From Methylobacterium planeticum (GTDB taxonomy: Bacteria > Pseudomonadota > Alphaproteobacteria > Rhizobiales > Beijerinckiaceae), in contig NZ_VZZJ01000034.1 of the NCBI RefSeq assembly GCF_008806345.1, positions 1 to 52,231 of the forward strand: a stretch of 52,231 bases of DNA. The letters run 5' to 3'. This document shows positions 8,523-16,314 of this stretch, piece after piece. Numbering within the stretch: the first letter of the stretch is position 1; every line of letters begins with the position of its first letter. The translations under genes and the position numbers were made by a program. Below the pieces are notes generated by a model. The model had not been told where the DNA came from, made no database searches, and was given only the letters and a program-made list of their open reading frames with translations.

Positions 8523-9715
8523 GACCTCTAAAAATCGTCATCTGCGATGACACGAATCGGCCGCTGAGTGATCTCGTCAACGACTTGCAAGCGCTTGCGC
8601 CTGAGGGGTCGCCCGAGATCAAGGTCATCTCGGGAGCCGCCATCAACCCGATTGCACGCGAACTTGAAGCTCGGCGACGTTGGGCTGCGCATGTATCAAA
8701 TCCACCTCAACCCGGAGCTCAAGCGCCGATTGCATGGGGTACGCACGCCTTTGATGAAGTGGATATTCTGATCCTGGACTATAACTTCATCGAACTTGAG
8801 GACGTTTGGGGGCTGACCGGTCAGAGGCTGGCATATCTGGCTCGCTGTTACTCAAATTGCAAATACATCGTCGTGCTAAATCAATTCGGCACGAACAGGT
8901 TTGATTTGACTCTGCGCGGTCACCCGGAAACACATGCCGATCTACACATTGGGAGCGAGCAGCTCACGAACCCAGGACTTTGGCGCTCGGACGGTTGGAG
9001 CGAGTTTCGACCCTGGTCATGGCCGGTGTTACCCGATGCCGTTGCACGACTCGAGTGTCGGATTGCGCAGGTGACCGACGCTTTAGATGCGCCGGTGATG
9101 GAGTGGCTGGGCCTCGAACATGCTAGGGCTGGCCTCCCGCGGACTGTGTTGCAGTTCCTCAAGGACGACCGAACCACGTTCAAGCGCTTCATCTACGAGT
9201 CCGGTCACGGGTTCGAGTCGACGGACAGAGAGTTCGATCAAGCTTCCCTGCCAAGGATTGCAGCGTCACGTATCGCAAAATGGCTTGAGTACCTCGTCTT
9301 CGCCGGACAGGATCTACTTATTGATGTCCCCCGGCTAATTTCCAGGTTTCCATCCCTGATCGGTACGGAGAGTTTCACACGTCTACAGGGTCGACAGCTC
9401 ACGCCTGCCGTCACGACGGGTCTCGGCCTGCGGGAAGAGCTCATCGCCGACCACGCGTATCCGCGCCGAGACTGGTTGAGTCGAGCGGCGTGGTTTCGGA
9501 CCCGGGTGATGGACGAGCAGAGGCTCCCGGAGAATGCTGAGGACCGGCCCAGCGAGACCGACCTCCGTTTCTGCGAAGACACCTCAAGCTTCCTTGAGAG
9601 GAATAGCACCCGTGGTTTTGTGGCCGACCTAGCCTCGCCGTATGTCCAACGCTTTGTTCGTCGCCCCGGCTTTGACGGGGTGGAATATCAACCCAGCATC
9701 CGCTTTTCACTCTGA
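8519..9715 (+). CDS. Receiver-like domain protein with unknown C-terminal domain
   Basis: A 398-residue protein. The N-terminus KIVICDDTNRPL has the paired acidic residues of a response-regulator receiver, and VDILILDYNFIE has the candidate phosphoacceptor, D87. The loop between these strands is unusually long (about residues 16-80). At the position of the conserved Thr/Ser, IVVLNQFG has Asn, and the conserved Lys is not evident, so phosphorylation chemistry may be altered. Residues from about 170 onward match no domain I recognise and have no obvious DNA-binding helix-turn-helix; this could be the effector or an adaptor. The ATG at 8519 overlaps the previous stop as ATGA; an in-frame ATG at 8507 is also possible. 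The next gene starts on its last base. Confidence 0.7.
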   Translation: MRPLKIVICDDTNRPLSDLVNDLQALAPEGSPEIKVISGAAINPIARELEARRRWAAHVSNPPQPGAQAPIAWGTHAFDEVDILILDYNFIELEDVWGLTGQRLAYLARCYSNCKYIVVLNQFGTNRFDLTLRGHPETHADLHIGSEQLTNPGLWRSDGWSEFRPWSWPVLPDAVARLECRIAQVTDALDAPVMEWLGLEHARAGLPRTVLQFLKDDRTTFKRFIYESGHGFESTDREFDQASLPRIAASRIAKWLEYLVFAGQDLLIDVPRLISRFPSLIGTESFTRLQGRQLTPAVTTGLGLREELIADHAYPRRDWLSRAAWFRTRVMDEQRLPENAEDRPSETDLRFCEDTSSFLERNSTRGFVADLASPYVQRFVRRPGFDGVEYQPSIRFSL

Positions 9716-10371
9716 TGGCCGAGTTCGACGATCTCCGATCCCTTCTCGTTCTCCTGCCGTCCTTTCAGAAGGCTCGAGCGGATTACACGGTCGATGAAGG
9801 AGAGCTGGCCGATAAAATCGCGGAAACACATGGCAGGGCCGAGCGCGATCAGCTGGAGGCGTTGATTGATGTTTCTAGCCCCATATTCGACATGGCGGCG
9901 AGAAATCTCTACGTTTATTTGACGCCTTATTCTGCTCATGGCAATACCTACTTGCCTTTGCTGGCTGTTGCGGCGAATTATCCCTCTGCGGCTCGGCCAA
10001 GTGTGAACGTTTGGATCATTCTATACTCGAAAGGGGCGCACGGAACCGAATGCCTGTGCTATCGATTCGATACGCCTAATCGTACAATCGGAGACCACAA
10101 TTATTTTCACATGCAATTTACTACGAATGCTCCTGAGAGTCGTAGAAACAGACATGCAGTTGCTTGGATATCCAAAAAGGATCCGAGCATCCCTCTTGAT
10201 GCTACAACGCCGCTTGAGATGTTCCTCGGTTCGATCATATCGTTCCGGAGCAGCGGTACTGGGCTGGCGCACGTTCACGATCAGTGGCGGCAGTCGGGAG
10301 TTCGATTGGCAGCGATGGTGAATGACATGGCGGCAGAGAGGTGGAAGCGGCCTTGGATGCCGCCGCTTTGA
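9715..10371 (+). CDS. Unrecognised cassette protein
   Basis: A 218-residue protein I cannot assign. It has no signal peptide or membrane segment. The central part has a beta-rich look, with LYVYLTPYS, VNVWIILYSKG and the His-containing segment GDHNYFHMQF; HNYFH could be a metal or active-site motif, which is only a guess. The C-terminus is tryptophan- and arginine-rich. Its ATG at 9715 shares one base with the stop of the receiver-like gene and the Vsr gene starts six bases after its stop, so it belongs to the same transcript. Being held between the receiver-like gene and Vsr suggests an obligatory part of the system rather than a passenger. Confidence 0.65.
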   Translation: MAEFDDLRSLLVLLPSFQKARADYTVDEGELADKIAETHGRAERDQLEALIDVSSPIFDMAARNLYVYLTPYSAHGNTYLPLLAVAANYPSAARPSVNVWIILYSKGAHGTECLCYRFDTPNRTIGDHNYFHMQFTTNAPESRRNRHAVAWISKKDPSIPLDATTPLEMFLGSIISFRSSGTGLAHVHDQWRQSGVRLAAMVNDMAAERWKRPWMPPL

Positions 10372-10376
10372 CGAAG

Positions 10377-10844
10377 ATGCCTGCAGGGATGGTGGATCCC
10401 GCCCGTAGCGCTCTGATGCAGCGTATTCGTGGGAAAAACACCAAGCCGGAGCTTCTTGTACGGCGCCTGATCCACAGTATGGGCTATCGCTTTCGCCTCC
10501 ATAGGCGCGACCTTCCGGGGCGCCCCGACCTAGTCTTCCCCTCCCGCCGAAAAGTGATCTTTGTCCATGGTTGTTTTTGGCACCGGCATCTTGGCTGCAA
10601 GAAGGCTTCGACCCCGACAACACGCCGCGACTTCTGGCAAACCAAATTCGCTCAGAATGTTGAGCGCGACGCTCGCAAGGAGCGAGAGCTGCAACAGGCT
10701 GGCTGGGACGTCTTCGTCGTTTGGGAATGTGAAACCGGGGATCTGAAGCGGCTGAGCGGGCGACTTAGTGAGTTCCTCGGCCCGCCGGCCGTTACCGGCA
10801 AACAAGCGTCCGCGGAACCGACCACAAGCTTTGCTTCTGAGTGA
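10377..10844 (+). CDS. vsr: Very short patch repair endonuclease Vsr
   Basis: A 155-residue Vsr-type nuclease. Vsr nicks DNA 5' of T:G mismatches that arise when 5-methylcytosine deaminates at a methyltransferase's sites. The family landmarks are present: RSALMQRIRGKNTKPE at the start, the catalytic aspartate in LPGRPDLVF, FVHGCFWHRHLGC with the active-site histidines and zinc ligands, DFWQTKFAQNVERD, and the final VVWECE cysteine ligand. I start at ATG 10377, six bases after the preceding stop; the frame extends back to a GTG at 10341, overlapping it. It closes the methyltransferase cassette and implies the methyltransferase makes C5-methylcytosine that is repaired at a matching site. The last 15 or so residues are a low-complexity tail. 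Confidence 0.93.
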   Translation: MPAGMVDPARSALMQRIRGKNTKPELLVRRLIHSMGYRFRLHRRDLPGRPDLVFPSRRKVIFVHGCFWHRHLGCKKASTPTTRRDFWQTKFAQNVERDARKERELQQAGWDVFVVWECETGDLKRLSGRLSEFLGPPAVTGKQASAEPTTSFASE

Positions 10845-11305
10845 GCTCAGCAGCCTGGAATTGGTGTGCGCGTAATTCAATAGGGTGAACGCTGACCGCC
10901 GTAGATTTGGTGCCTTGGTCGCAGTAGGGCTGAAATTCGTGAGACTGGGTGAGGGATTGCGCGACCAGAGGGACAGAGAGCTGCACCTTCGTGCCGTCCT
11001 CTGTATCGCTTGGGCTTGAAGCTGCTACGCCAGAGTGCTACACCATGGTCGTCGAGCCGGCCTGAGAAACGCAACGATATCAAGGTTGTGACGGGCGACG
11101 GACCTTGTCCCACCCCTTCCGCCAGATCGTCGACGTGACCTGCTGACAAGCGACGTCCTTCGGGCTGGTCATCGGCCCCACCCCGCCATCGACCCCAACG
11201 CGCGGCGCGGGTCCGGCGGCTCGGAAAGCCTCGTAGCATGCTCAACCCTGCACGATCGCCCTGCAGGATCGCGCCTCGACTAGTCGCAGGAGCGGCGCGC
11301 GGCGG
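10845..11305. other. Gap at right edge of the defence island
   Basis: No supported gene. Composition returns to G+C-rich across this stretch, so it probably contains the right junction of the transferred segment. The open frames here show no family signal. I saw no tRNA gene, clear direct repeat matching the left side, or integrase. Confidence 0.4.
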
Positions 11306-11400
11306 CGTCGCAGCTCGGGCCCTCGAGAATGCGGGCGTCGCGTTCATCGCCCAGAACGGGGCGCGGCCCAGGCGTCAGGCTCCGCGACCCGGTGGCATGA
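11306..11400 (+). pseudogene. Frameshifted remnant of XRE-family regulator
   Basis: One frame reads ALENAGVAFIAQNG and the +1 frame continues as GPGVRLRDPVA followed by a stop. Together they restore the standard C-terminus of small XRE regulators of the type seen intact at 11638-11871 (AAGIEFTAGDPGVRLAG). A single-base frameshift lies near 11361. No helix-turn-helix part can be traced upstream, so this is a decayed 3' fragment. Confidence 0.55.
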
Positions 11401-11582
11401 CGAAGCGCAGGCTCAGGGCCGAGGCCGTGCGCCGACGGTGGGCCTCCGGTCGGCCGTGTCGAGGGCACCGAGACGGGGAGGCTGAAGCGCAAGCTGGAGA
11501 CGGCCGCGGGGAAGCGCCAAGCGGCGGCGCCGGTTCGTGACGGGCTCGCCGACCGCGGCGTTCCCGGCCCCCGAGCTTGCCT

Positions 11583-11598
11583 GCGCCACGCGTGGCGC
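11583..11598. promoter_or_regulatory. 16-bp perfect palindrome upstream of XRE gene
   Basis: GCGCCACGCGTGGCGC is a perfect inverted repeat 40 bases before the start codon of the XRE-family gene. Such regulators commonly repress themselves from a dyad site, so this is a candidate operator; binding is not shown. Confidence 0.45.
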
Positions 11599-11637
11599 TA
11601 GCCTCGCCGAAGCCCAGCCGCCGGCGGAGACGATACC

Positions 11638-11871
11638 ATGATCACGGGTGCTCAGATCATCGCTGCTCGTGAACTGCTCGGGTGGGCGCTGTCCGATCTT
11701 GCCAGGAAGGCGAAGCTACGCCCGAGCGTCGTCCTGCGGGCCGAGACGAGCCCGGGTGAGCCGGTCATCACGATCACCCAGATGGACGCGCTGCTGCGGA
11801 CGCTGAAGGCGGCCGGGATCGAGTTCACCGCAGGGGATCCGGGTGTGAGGCTGGCCGGAAAGGCCGAGTGA
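11638..11871 (+). CDS. Small XRE-family transcriptional regulator
   Basis: A 77-residue helix-turn-helix protein. It opens with ITGAQIIAARELLGWALSDL, the usual beginning of the small Cro/C1-type regulators common in Hyphomicrobiales, followed by the recognition-helix region ARKAKLRPSVVLRAE and the C-terminal strand AGIEFTAGDPGVRLAG. The start ATG at 11638 has GGAG eight bases upstream. A perfect 16-bp palindrome about 40 bases upstream is a candidate self-operator. A frameshifted 3' remnant of the same family lies 240 bases before it. Its targets are unknown. Confidence 0.82.
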   Translation: MITGAQIIAARELLGWALSDLARKAKLRPSVVLRAETSPGEPVITITQMDALLRTLKAAGIEFTAGDPGVRLAGKAE

Positions 11872-11991
11872 ACGCTACGCGTCGATACCGCACCGTTCGA
11901 CGGATGGCCACGGCCACGCTGGTTGATTGACTTGAATTAGTATCCGAGCACGCGGTACCCTGAAGCCTTCAAGCAGCTTCGGGACAGCGTC

Positions 11992-12183
11992 ATGGATGCT
12001 CAATACCGTTGCCTCAGCCTAGTGCTCATTCATGAAAGCCAGTACGCGCGCATCGAGCTGGAAACTGCGATCCGGCACTCGCGCAACCTGATTATACAGG
12101 TACGGGAGCTTCTTCTCGACATTCGCGAGCCTCCGCAGCGTCGAGCAAAGCGGCTGAAGGCGTCGGCATACAGGGTCGGCTGA
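11992..12183 (+). CDS. Possible small hypothetical protein
   Basis: A 63-codon open frame from the ATG at 11992, preceded by GGGACAG. The product is mostly helical and ends in a basic tail (PPQRRAKRLKASAYR). The local sequence is less G+C-rich than its surroundings, so codon bias gives little support. I do not recognise it, and it may not be a gene. Confidence 0.3.
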   Translation: MDAQYRCLSLVLIHESQYARIELETAIRHSRNLIIQVRELLLDIREPPQRRAKRLKASAYRVG

Positions 12184-12365
12184 ACCTGCCCCGTGGCTCA
12201 ATCGACGGAAATCCGGCAATCCGCTCCAGTGCTCGACGGCGTTCGGGAGGCTGGCGTCGTCGGATCTCGCCATGCCGGTCGGCCTCAAACCCTTCGAGGG
12301 GTGCCGCCGCGGCTCGACGGCTCAAAGCAGCGCGCCGCGATGGCGCGCTCGCCCGATGTTCGCGC

Positions 12366-12548
12366 TCAGACGAGCAGGTGGATCACCAGGATCGCCACCG
12401 CACCACCGACAATCGCAAGTCCCATGAGAACGACGCTGCTGAGCTGGTCGACGCTGTCGACGTCCTGCCCCTGTCGGTGGACGGGCTTGTTGGCCGGGTT
12501 GTTGCTGGCTTCGCTCGTATTCACATCGGGGTAGCTGCGTGCGCTCAT
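12366..12548 (-). CDS. Small tail-anchored membrane protein
   Basis: A 60-residue protein with a polar N-terminal half rich in Asn, Ser and Asp (for example SEASNNPANKP) and one hydrophobic C-terminal helix, VVLMGLAIVGGAVAILVIHLLV, of 22 residues (about 39-60), written here as VVLMGLAIVGG through the end. With no signal peptide it should sit as a tail-anchored inner-membrane protein facing the cytoplasm. The ATG at 12548 has a strong AGGAGG eight bases upstream, the main reason to call it. It matches no named family that I know. Confidence 0.65.
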   Translation of the reverse strand: MSARSYPDVNTSEASNNPANKPVHRQGQDVDSVDQLSSVVLMGLAIVGGAVAILVIHLLV

Positions 12549-12793
12549 GACGGCCTCCTGTGGATCACCGGATCATAACGTGCCTGAAACGCGAAACGGT
12601 CATTCGGGCCCGTGAGGTCGTGCCGCGTCCAGCCATGAGGCGTACCGGCTCACCGGTGAGAGGGACGAGCCTCCCCGCGAGCCCGTGATGAGATCGGGCG
12701 GCGGGGCAGCGGCGGGCTACGATCCGGCCGCCCTGCAGGCCGCTTCAAGCACCGCCAAGCGCAAGGTCGCGAACCGTCGCGACGCCGATTGCC

Positions 12794-13456
12794 CTAAGCA
12801 CCTCGCCTCCGCGCAAGCGCTCGTCCGAGCTCCAGGAGCAGCATGTCGATCATCAGCCGCAGGAACGGCTTGTCACCCTGCTCGATCGCATTCCGCGCGG
12901 CGATGCAATGATCGATCGCAATGTCCAGCGGATCGAGAGAAGGGGCGGCGAGCTCCAGCGCCGATAGGGCCGGCGAAGCGGTGCCCTGATGGATGTCCGT
13001 CGTGTCGATATAGGCCCCTTGACCCTGCATGGCGCCGGTTGCGTCGGGAAAGATCCGGCCGCGATTGAGGACCCAGCGCACCTCGCCATTGTGATCGCGG
13101 ATCCGAAACTCGGCTGAAAACGACCCGCCCGTGTGACGCACGCGAGCAATCCGCTCGAAGACCCAGTCGCGATCATCCGGATGCAGGCGCGAGAGCGCGT
13201 CGTCGAGCGTCAGGGGGCGTCCTGCAAGTCTGGCGTCACCGGCCATGAAGGCCGCTGCGCCTTCATCGAGAACCGAGCGCCCGGCGGAAACATCGGTCCG
13301 CCACGTTCCAATGAAGCCGGCAGCCTTCAGCGCTGGAGATACGGAGCGCCCTGGTCGATCGTCTCCTGCCAGGCCATCCATGAGCGCCGCGCCTTCCACC
13401 GAATCCGTGACCTGCCTGTCCAATTCGGATACGAACTCAAAGTTGCTTGCGCGCAA
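12794..13456 (-). CDS. PAS domain protein without output domain
   Basis: A 220-residue protein with one PAS fold: GFIGTWRTDVSAG begins it, LSRLHPDDRDWVFERI is the connector, and the PAC part is EFRIRDHNGEVRWVLNRGR then GAYIDTTDIH. The remaining C-terminal helices (about 165-220), with IDHCIAARNAIEQGDKP and MIDMLLLELGRAL, carry no kinase, cyclase or DNA-binding domain. The likely start is a TTG at 13456, because AAGGAG sits seven bases before it; the frame continues upstream to a GTG without such support. It is divergent from the truncated XRE-like gene at 13648, so the two may share a control region. It is probably a small sensor that acts on a partner. Confidence 0.7.
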   Translation of the reverse strand: MRASNFEFVSELDRQVTDSVEGAALMDGLAGDDRPGRSVSPALKAAGFIGTWRTDVSAGRSVLDEGAAAFMAGDARLAGRPLTLDDALSRLHPDDRDWVFERIARVRHTGGSFSAEFRIRDHNGEVRWVLNRGRIFPDATGAMQGQGAYIDTTDIHQGTASPALSALELAAPSLDPLDIAIDHCIAARNAIEQGDKPFLRLMIDMLLLELGRALARRRGA

Positions 13457-13647
13457 GATATTGCTCCTTGCGCGTGTCCTGCCGCGTCGCGCCAGGGGGC
13501 CGGGCACGAGAATCTGCAGGGTGATGCTGCGGATTCAAGCGGTCACGCGCCACGATGCGCGATGGCGAGCCACGCTGTGAAGGAACGATTTCTCCTTTCG
13601 AGGCGTCATCTATGATAAAATAGTTTGAATGTGTAGGATTAGACAGT

Positions 13648-13884
13648 ATGGCCAAACGTGCGCCGACATCGATGATGGCGCGCCTGGCCCAGGCATTGGA
13701 CGTGTCGGAAGCCGTGCTGCGCGGGGCGCAACCTCAAGAGGCTGAAGGCGCGAGATTGGCGGAAGCGCATGAAAGCACGGAGCTTCTCCGTGCCTTCGCG
13801 GAGGTCGAAGATCTACGGGCGCGCCAGGCTTGCCTTGTCTTTGTTCGTGAAATGGCCAGCCAAACCCTCAAGGAAGGTCAGTAG
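13648..13884 (+). CDS. XRE-like regulator lacking its N-terminal helix-turn-helix
   Basis: A 78-residue protein matching only the back half of a larger XRE regulator class: MMARLAQALDVSEAVLRGAQ looks like the end of the helix-turn-helix domain and ELLRAFAEVEDLRARQACL like the usual C-terminal helices. Full-length relatives are about 130 residues and start with a complete helix-turn-helix. The ATG at 13648 follows an AT-rich stretch with TATGATAAAATAG that could hold a -10 element. The protein may be a dimerising modulator or a truncated relic that is still translated. Confidence 0.5.
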   Translation: MAKRAPTSMMARLAQALDVSEAVLRGAQPQEAEGARLAEAHESTELLRAFAEVEDLRARQACLVFVREMASQTLKEGQ

Positions 13885-13965
13885 ATCCGCTATGGTTTCA
13901 GCGCGATCGGCACCCATCTGCCAGTCCGAGCAGCTCGCCGTCGAGCCGCTGTCAGGGAGACTCAC

Positions 13966-14400
13966 ATGACCCACGCATTCCGCTCTGGTTTGACCGCGCT
14001 CGCTCTCGCGGCCTCGCTCGGCACCGCGCAGGCCGCCGGCGAGACGGTGACCTACAAGGCCACCCTGAATGGCTCGAGCGAGGTTCCGGCCACCACGACG
14101 AAGGGCTTCGGCGAGGTCACCGCGACCTTCGATGCCGCCAGCAAGAAACTGACCTGGAAGGGCAGCTACAGCGGGCTCACCGGTCCGGTCACGGCCGCAC
14201 ACTTCCATGGGCCCGCCAAGGCGGGGGAGAATGCCGGCGTCCTGATTCCCGTGACCGTCACGGAAAGCCCGTTCAGTGGATCCGCGACCCTCGACGACGC
14301 CAAGGCCGCGGATCTGACGGCGGGCAAGCTCTACTTCAACGTTCACACGAGCGAGAACCCGAAGGGCGAGATCCGAGGTCAGGTCGAGAAGGCTCCGTAG
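13966..14400 (+). CDS. Exported CHRD domain protein
   Basis: A 144-residue exported protein. The first 23 residues form a signal peptide (hydrophobic TALALAASLGTAQA then AAG). The mature part is a single CHRD domain: YKATLNGSSEVPATTTKGFG at its start, AAHFHGPAKAGENAGVL in the middle and LYFNVHTSENPKGEIRGQV at the end, the defining landmarks. CHRD domains occur in chordin and in many bacterial periplasmic or surface proteins of unknown function. It stands alone, with 81 bases before it and about 450 bases of non-coding sequence after it. Confidence 0.88.
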   Translation: MTHAFRSGLTALALAASLGTAQAAGETVTYKATLNGSSEVPATTTKGFGEVTATFDAASKKLTWKGSYSGLTGPVTAAHFHGPAKAGENAGVLIPVTVTESPFSGSATLDDAKAADLTAGKLYFNVHTSENPKGEIRGQVEKAP

Positions 14401-14855
14401 GAGCTGAGACCCCGCGCATCCCGGGCGAGGCTCACGGCCGATGGGCCGGGACGGCGGCGGAGCCGGCGGGGACGGATGGCGGCGGGCCAAGTCACTGGGT
14501 TCGTGATGCGCTCGACCCGCCGGCGGCGTCGGACCGCCAGGGAGGCGGCCGATGCAGCCCAAGATTGTATGCACGTCGCGTGCCCCGCGGCGAACACGGC
14601 TGACGCCGCAGCGCCGCGGGCTCCTGGTCGGCTGCCCGCGATCGGTCCGGGACCCGCCGGGCTCCCCCGCCTGACGATGCGCCTCCCGATGTCGATCAGA
14701 CAAGCGGACTGAGCCTTCCTCGAAGCTTTACTCGGTCCTCGCACCACCTCACGGGAGCAGGGATGGTTTCGAGGCTGTTGCAGTGCGGCGTGGCCGACAT
14801 GCACGTGATTTGCAAATCCCTACGCAGGCGAATTCAATTGAGCGTAGGTGTGCCA
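14401..14855. other. Gap after CHRD gene
   Basis: No supported gene. The final 100 bases are more A+T-rich and probably contain the promoter of the LuxR-type gene, which has TAGGTG just before its ATG. No hairpin or repeat stands out. Confidence 0.4.
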
Positions 14856-15665
14856 ATGTCTTACAACTTCGCATCATTGGAGGAATCCGACAGGCTGATC
14901 GAGGCACACTTGACCTCGGGCACGCAGGCGCAAGACATCGAGAACGGGTCGTCAGGCGCTCGGGCCGATGGACCGGTCCCTGCGGCGATGATTGTGGCGA
15001 ACGGCTTCGTCCAGCAGGGTTTGCTGTCCTATCTCGAGGGAACGCGATTTCAGATCGTGGCCACGATCGCCTCTTCGAGTGAGGTGGATGCCCTCTCGAA
15101 TGGGCACCAGAGCGTCGAGCTCATCATTGCCGCGCCGGAAGATGCAGTCAGGATGAATGCGATCTGCGCGCTGCATGCGATCTACCCGGAGGCAAAGCTC
15201 TTGGTCTTTGGAAGTCGTGAAAGTTTGAGGCTCCTGCCAAAGCACCTGCGCTTGTCTGCTCATGCTGTGCTCGGCAATGAGATCGATCGAGCAACGCTGA
15301 TCACAACGCTTGATGTCGTCATGGCTGGAGCGAGCGTTCAGTCCGCGGGTCTGCTCGCTTGGCTCGCGGACCCGCCGCGGCTCACCGTCGAACCCTCCGT
15401 GAACCGGTGGCCGAACATCGCCGTCCAGGATGCTGCAGATCTGCTCCCCGAAATGGACCTCACGCCGTCCCGTCGCCTGACAAGTCGTGAGCTGACCGTG
15501 CTGCAGAGCCTCGCAACGGGCGCCTCCAACAAGATGATCGCCCGGCAATTCGATCTGTCTGAGTGCACGGTGAAAATTCACGTCAAGAACATCCTCCGCA
15601 AATTGCAAATGCAAAACCGCACTCAGGCGGCCTTGTGGGCGCAGGAGAACGGCGTCCCAGGATGA
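14856..15665 (+). CDS. LuxR/NarL-type regulator with degenerate receiver
   Basis: A 269-residue transcription factor. The C-terminal LuxR helix-turn-helix is clear: LTSRELTVLQSLATGASNKM, then LSECTVKIHVKNILRKLQMQ. The N-terminal half looks like a receiver (MIVANGFVQQGLLSYL, then ELIIAAPEDAV), but the usual paired acidic residues and the phosphoacceptor Asp are missing at the expected positions, so it is probably controlled other than by a kinase. I start at ATG 14856, where TAGGTG precedes it; the frame is open 31 codons further upstream. Its targets are unknown. Such orphan NarL-like regulators are numerous in Methylobacterium-type genomes. Confidence 0.82.
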   Translation: MSYNFASLEESDRLIEAHLTSGTQAQDIENGSSGARADGPVPAAMIVANGFVQQGLLSYLEGTRFQIVATIASSSEVDALSNGHQSVELIIAAPEDAVRMNAICALHAIYPEAKLLVFGSRESLRLLPKHLRLSAHAVLGNEIDRATLITTLDVVMAGASVQSAGLLAWLADPPRLTVEPSVNRWPNIAVQDAADLLPEMDLTPSRRLTSRELTVLQSLATGASNKMIARQFDLSECTVKIHVKNILRKLQMQNRTQAALWAQENGVPG

Positions 15666-15843
15666 GCGGGAAGCGCGATGCCATCGAGGCGTCGGTCGAG
15701 ACGGTCGGACCGGCTGGCCCTGCGACGGCGGACGCGCGCCGGCTTGGATCAGCCGATCGCGGAATCCGAGGCGCACGCGGAGGCTCGGGCCATCCGCGGC
15801 GCAGGCGTCGCCGAGCGGATTCGGTTCGTCGGAACCTGCCCTC

Positions 15844-16314
15844 CTAGGCGGCCATCGCGCCCAGACGCGCACGCGGTTGCGGCTGAAGCATGTTCTTGAC
15901 CATCGTGTAGGACCGTGGCCGGTTGATCACTTCGTCCAGCCGCGACCACATCGTCTTGGGCGAGAACGGCTTGGCGATGATCTCGTTCACGCCAAGCCGG
16001 ATCGCCCGCTCCACCCGATCCTTGCGCGGCTGAGCCAGCATCAGGATCATCGGCACGGAGGGCGCCGGGGATGTGTTGTAGTCCCGCGTGAGCCGGATCA
16101 CCTCCTCGCCCGAGAGGATCGCCAGATCCCAATCCAGGATCATCAGATCGGGCTTGCTCTCGGCCAGCACGCCTAACGCCTCGGCTCCGTCCGGCGCTTC
16201 CATGATGCGCCGGATGCCGGTGCGCACCAGCATGTCCCGGACGATGCGCCGGACGTAGAGGCTTTCGTCCACCACGAGTGCGCCGAGATCGGGAAAGGTC
16301 GGTGTGCCGATCAT
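15844..16314 (-). CDS. Stand-alone response-regulator receiver
   Basis: A 156-residue receiver protein. D16 and E17 in LVVDESLYVRR form the acidic pair, D61 in LMILDWDLA is the phosphoacceptor and K115 in EIIAKPFS is conserved. The Thr/Ser switch residue is absent from MILMLAQPRK, so the output switch is unusual. After the receiver (to about residue 130) only a short basic tail follows, with no DNA-binding domain. It would act like CheY or CheY-like phosphate sinks by binding a partner. It converges with the LuxR-type gene and has no kinase neighbour. Confidence 0.8.
   Translation of the reverse strand: MIGTPTFPDLGALVVDESLYVRRIVRDMLVRTGIRRIMEAPDGAEALGVLAESKPDLMILDWDLAILSGEEVIRLTRDYNTSPAPSVPMILMLAQPRKDRVERAIRLGVNEIIAKPFSPKTMWSRLDEVINRPRSYTMVKNMLQPQPRARLGAMAA

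Noticed and set aside
6369..9715. Identity with the Detocs defence system
   Set aside because: Detocs has a sensor kinase and receiver proteins without a C5-methyltransferase, Vsr or N-terminal GHKL module; I see only the shared phosphotransfer idea.
5276..10844. Identity with DISARM or BREX
   Set aside because: No SNF2 helicase, DUF1998, PglZ or BrxC-type protein is present.
11238..11540. A 100-codon plus-strand open frame
   Set aside because: Its only family signal is the C-terminal XRE piece, which continues in another frame, so I report a pseudogene.
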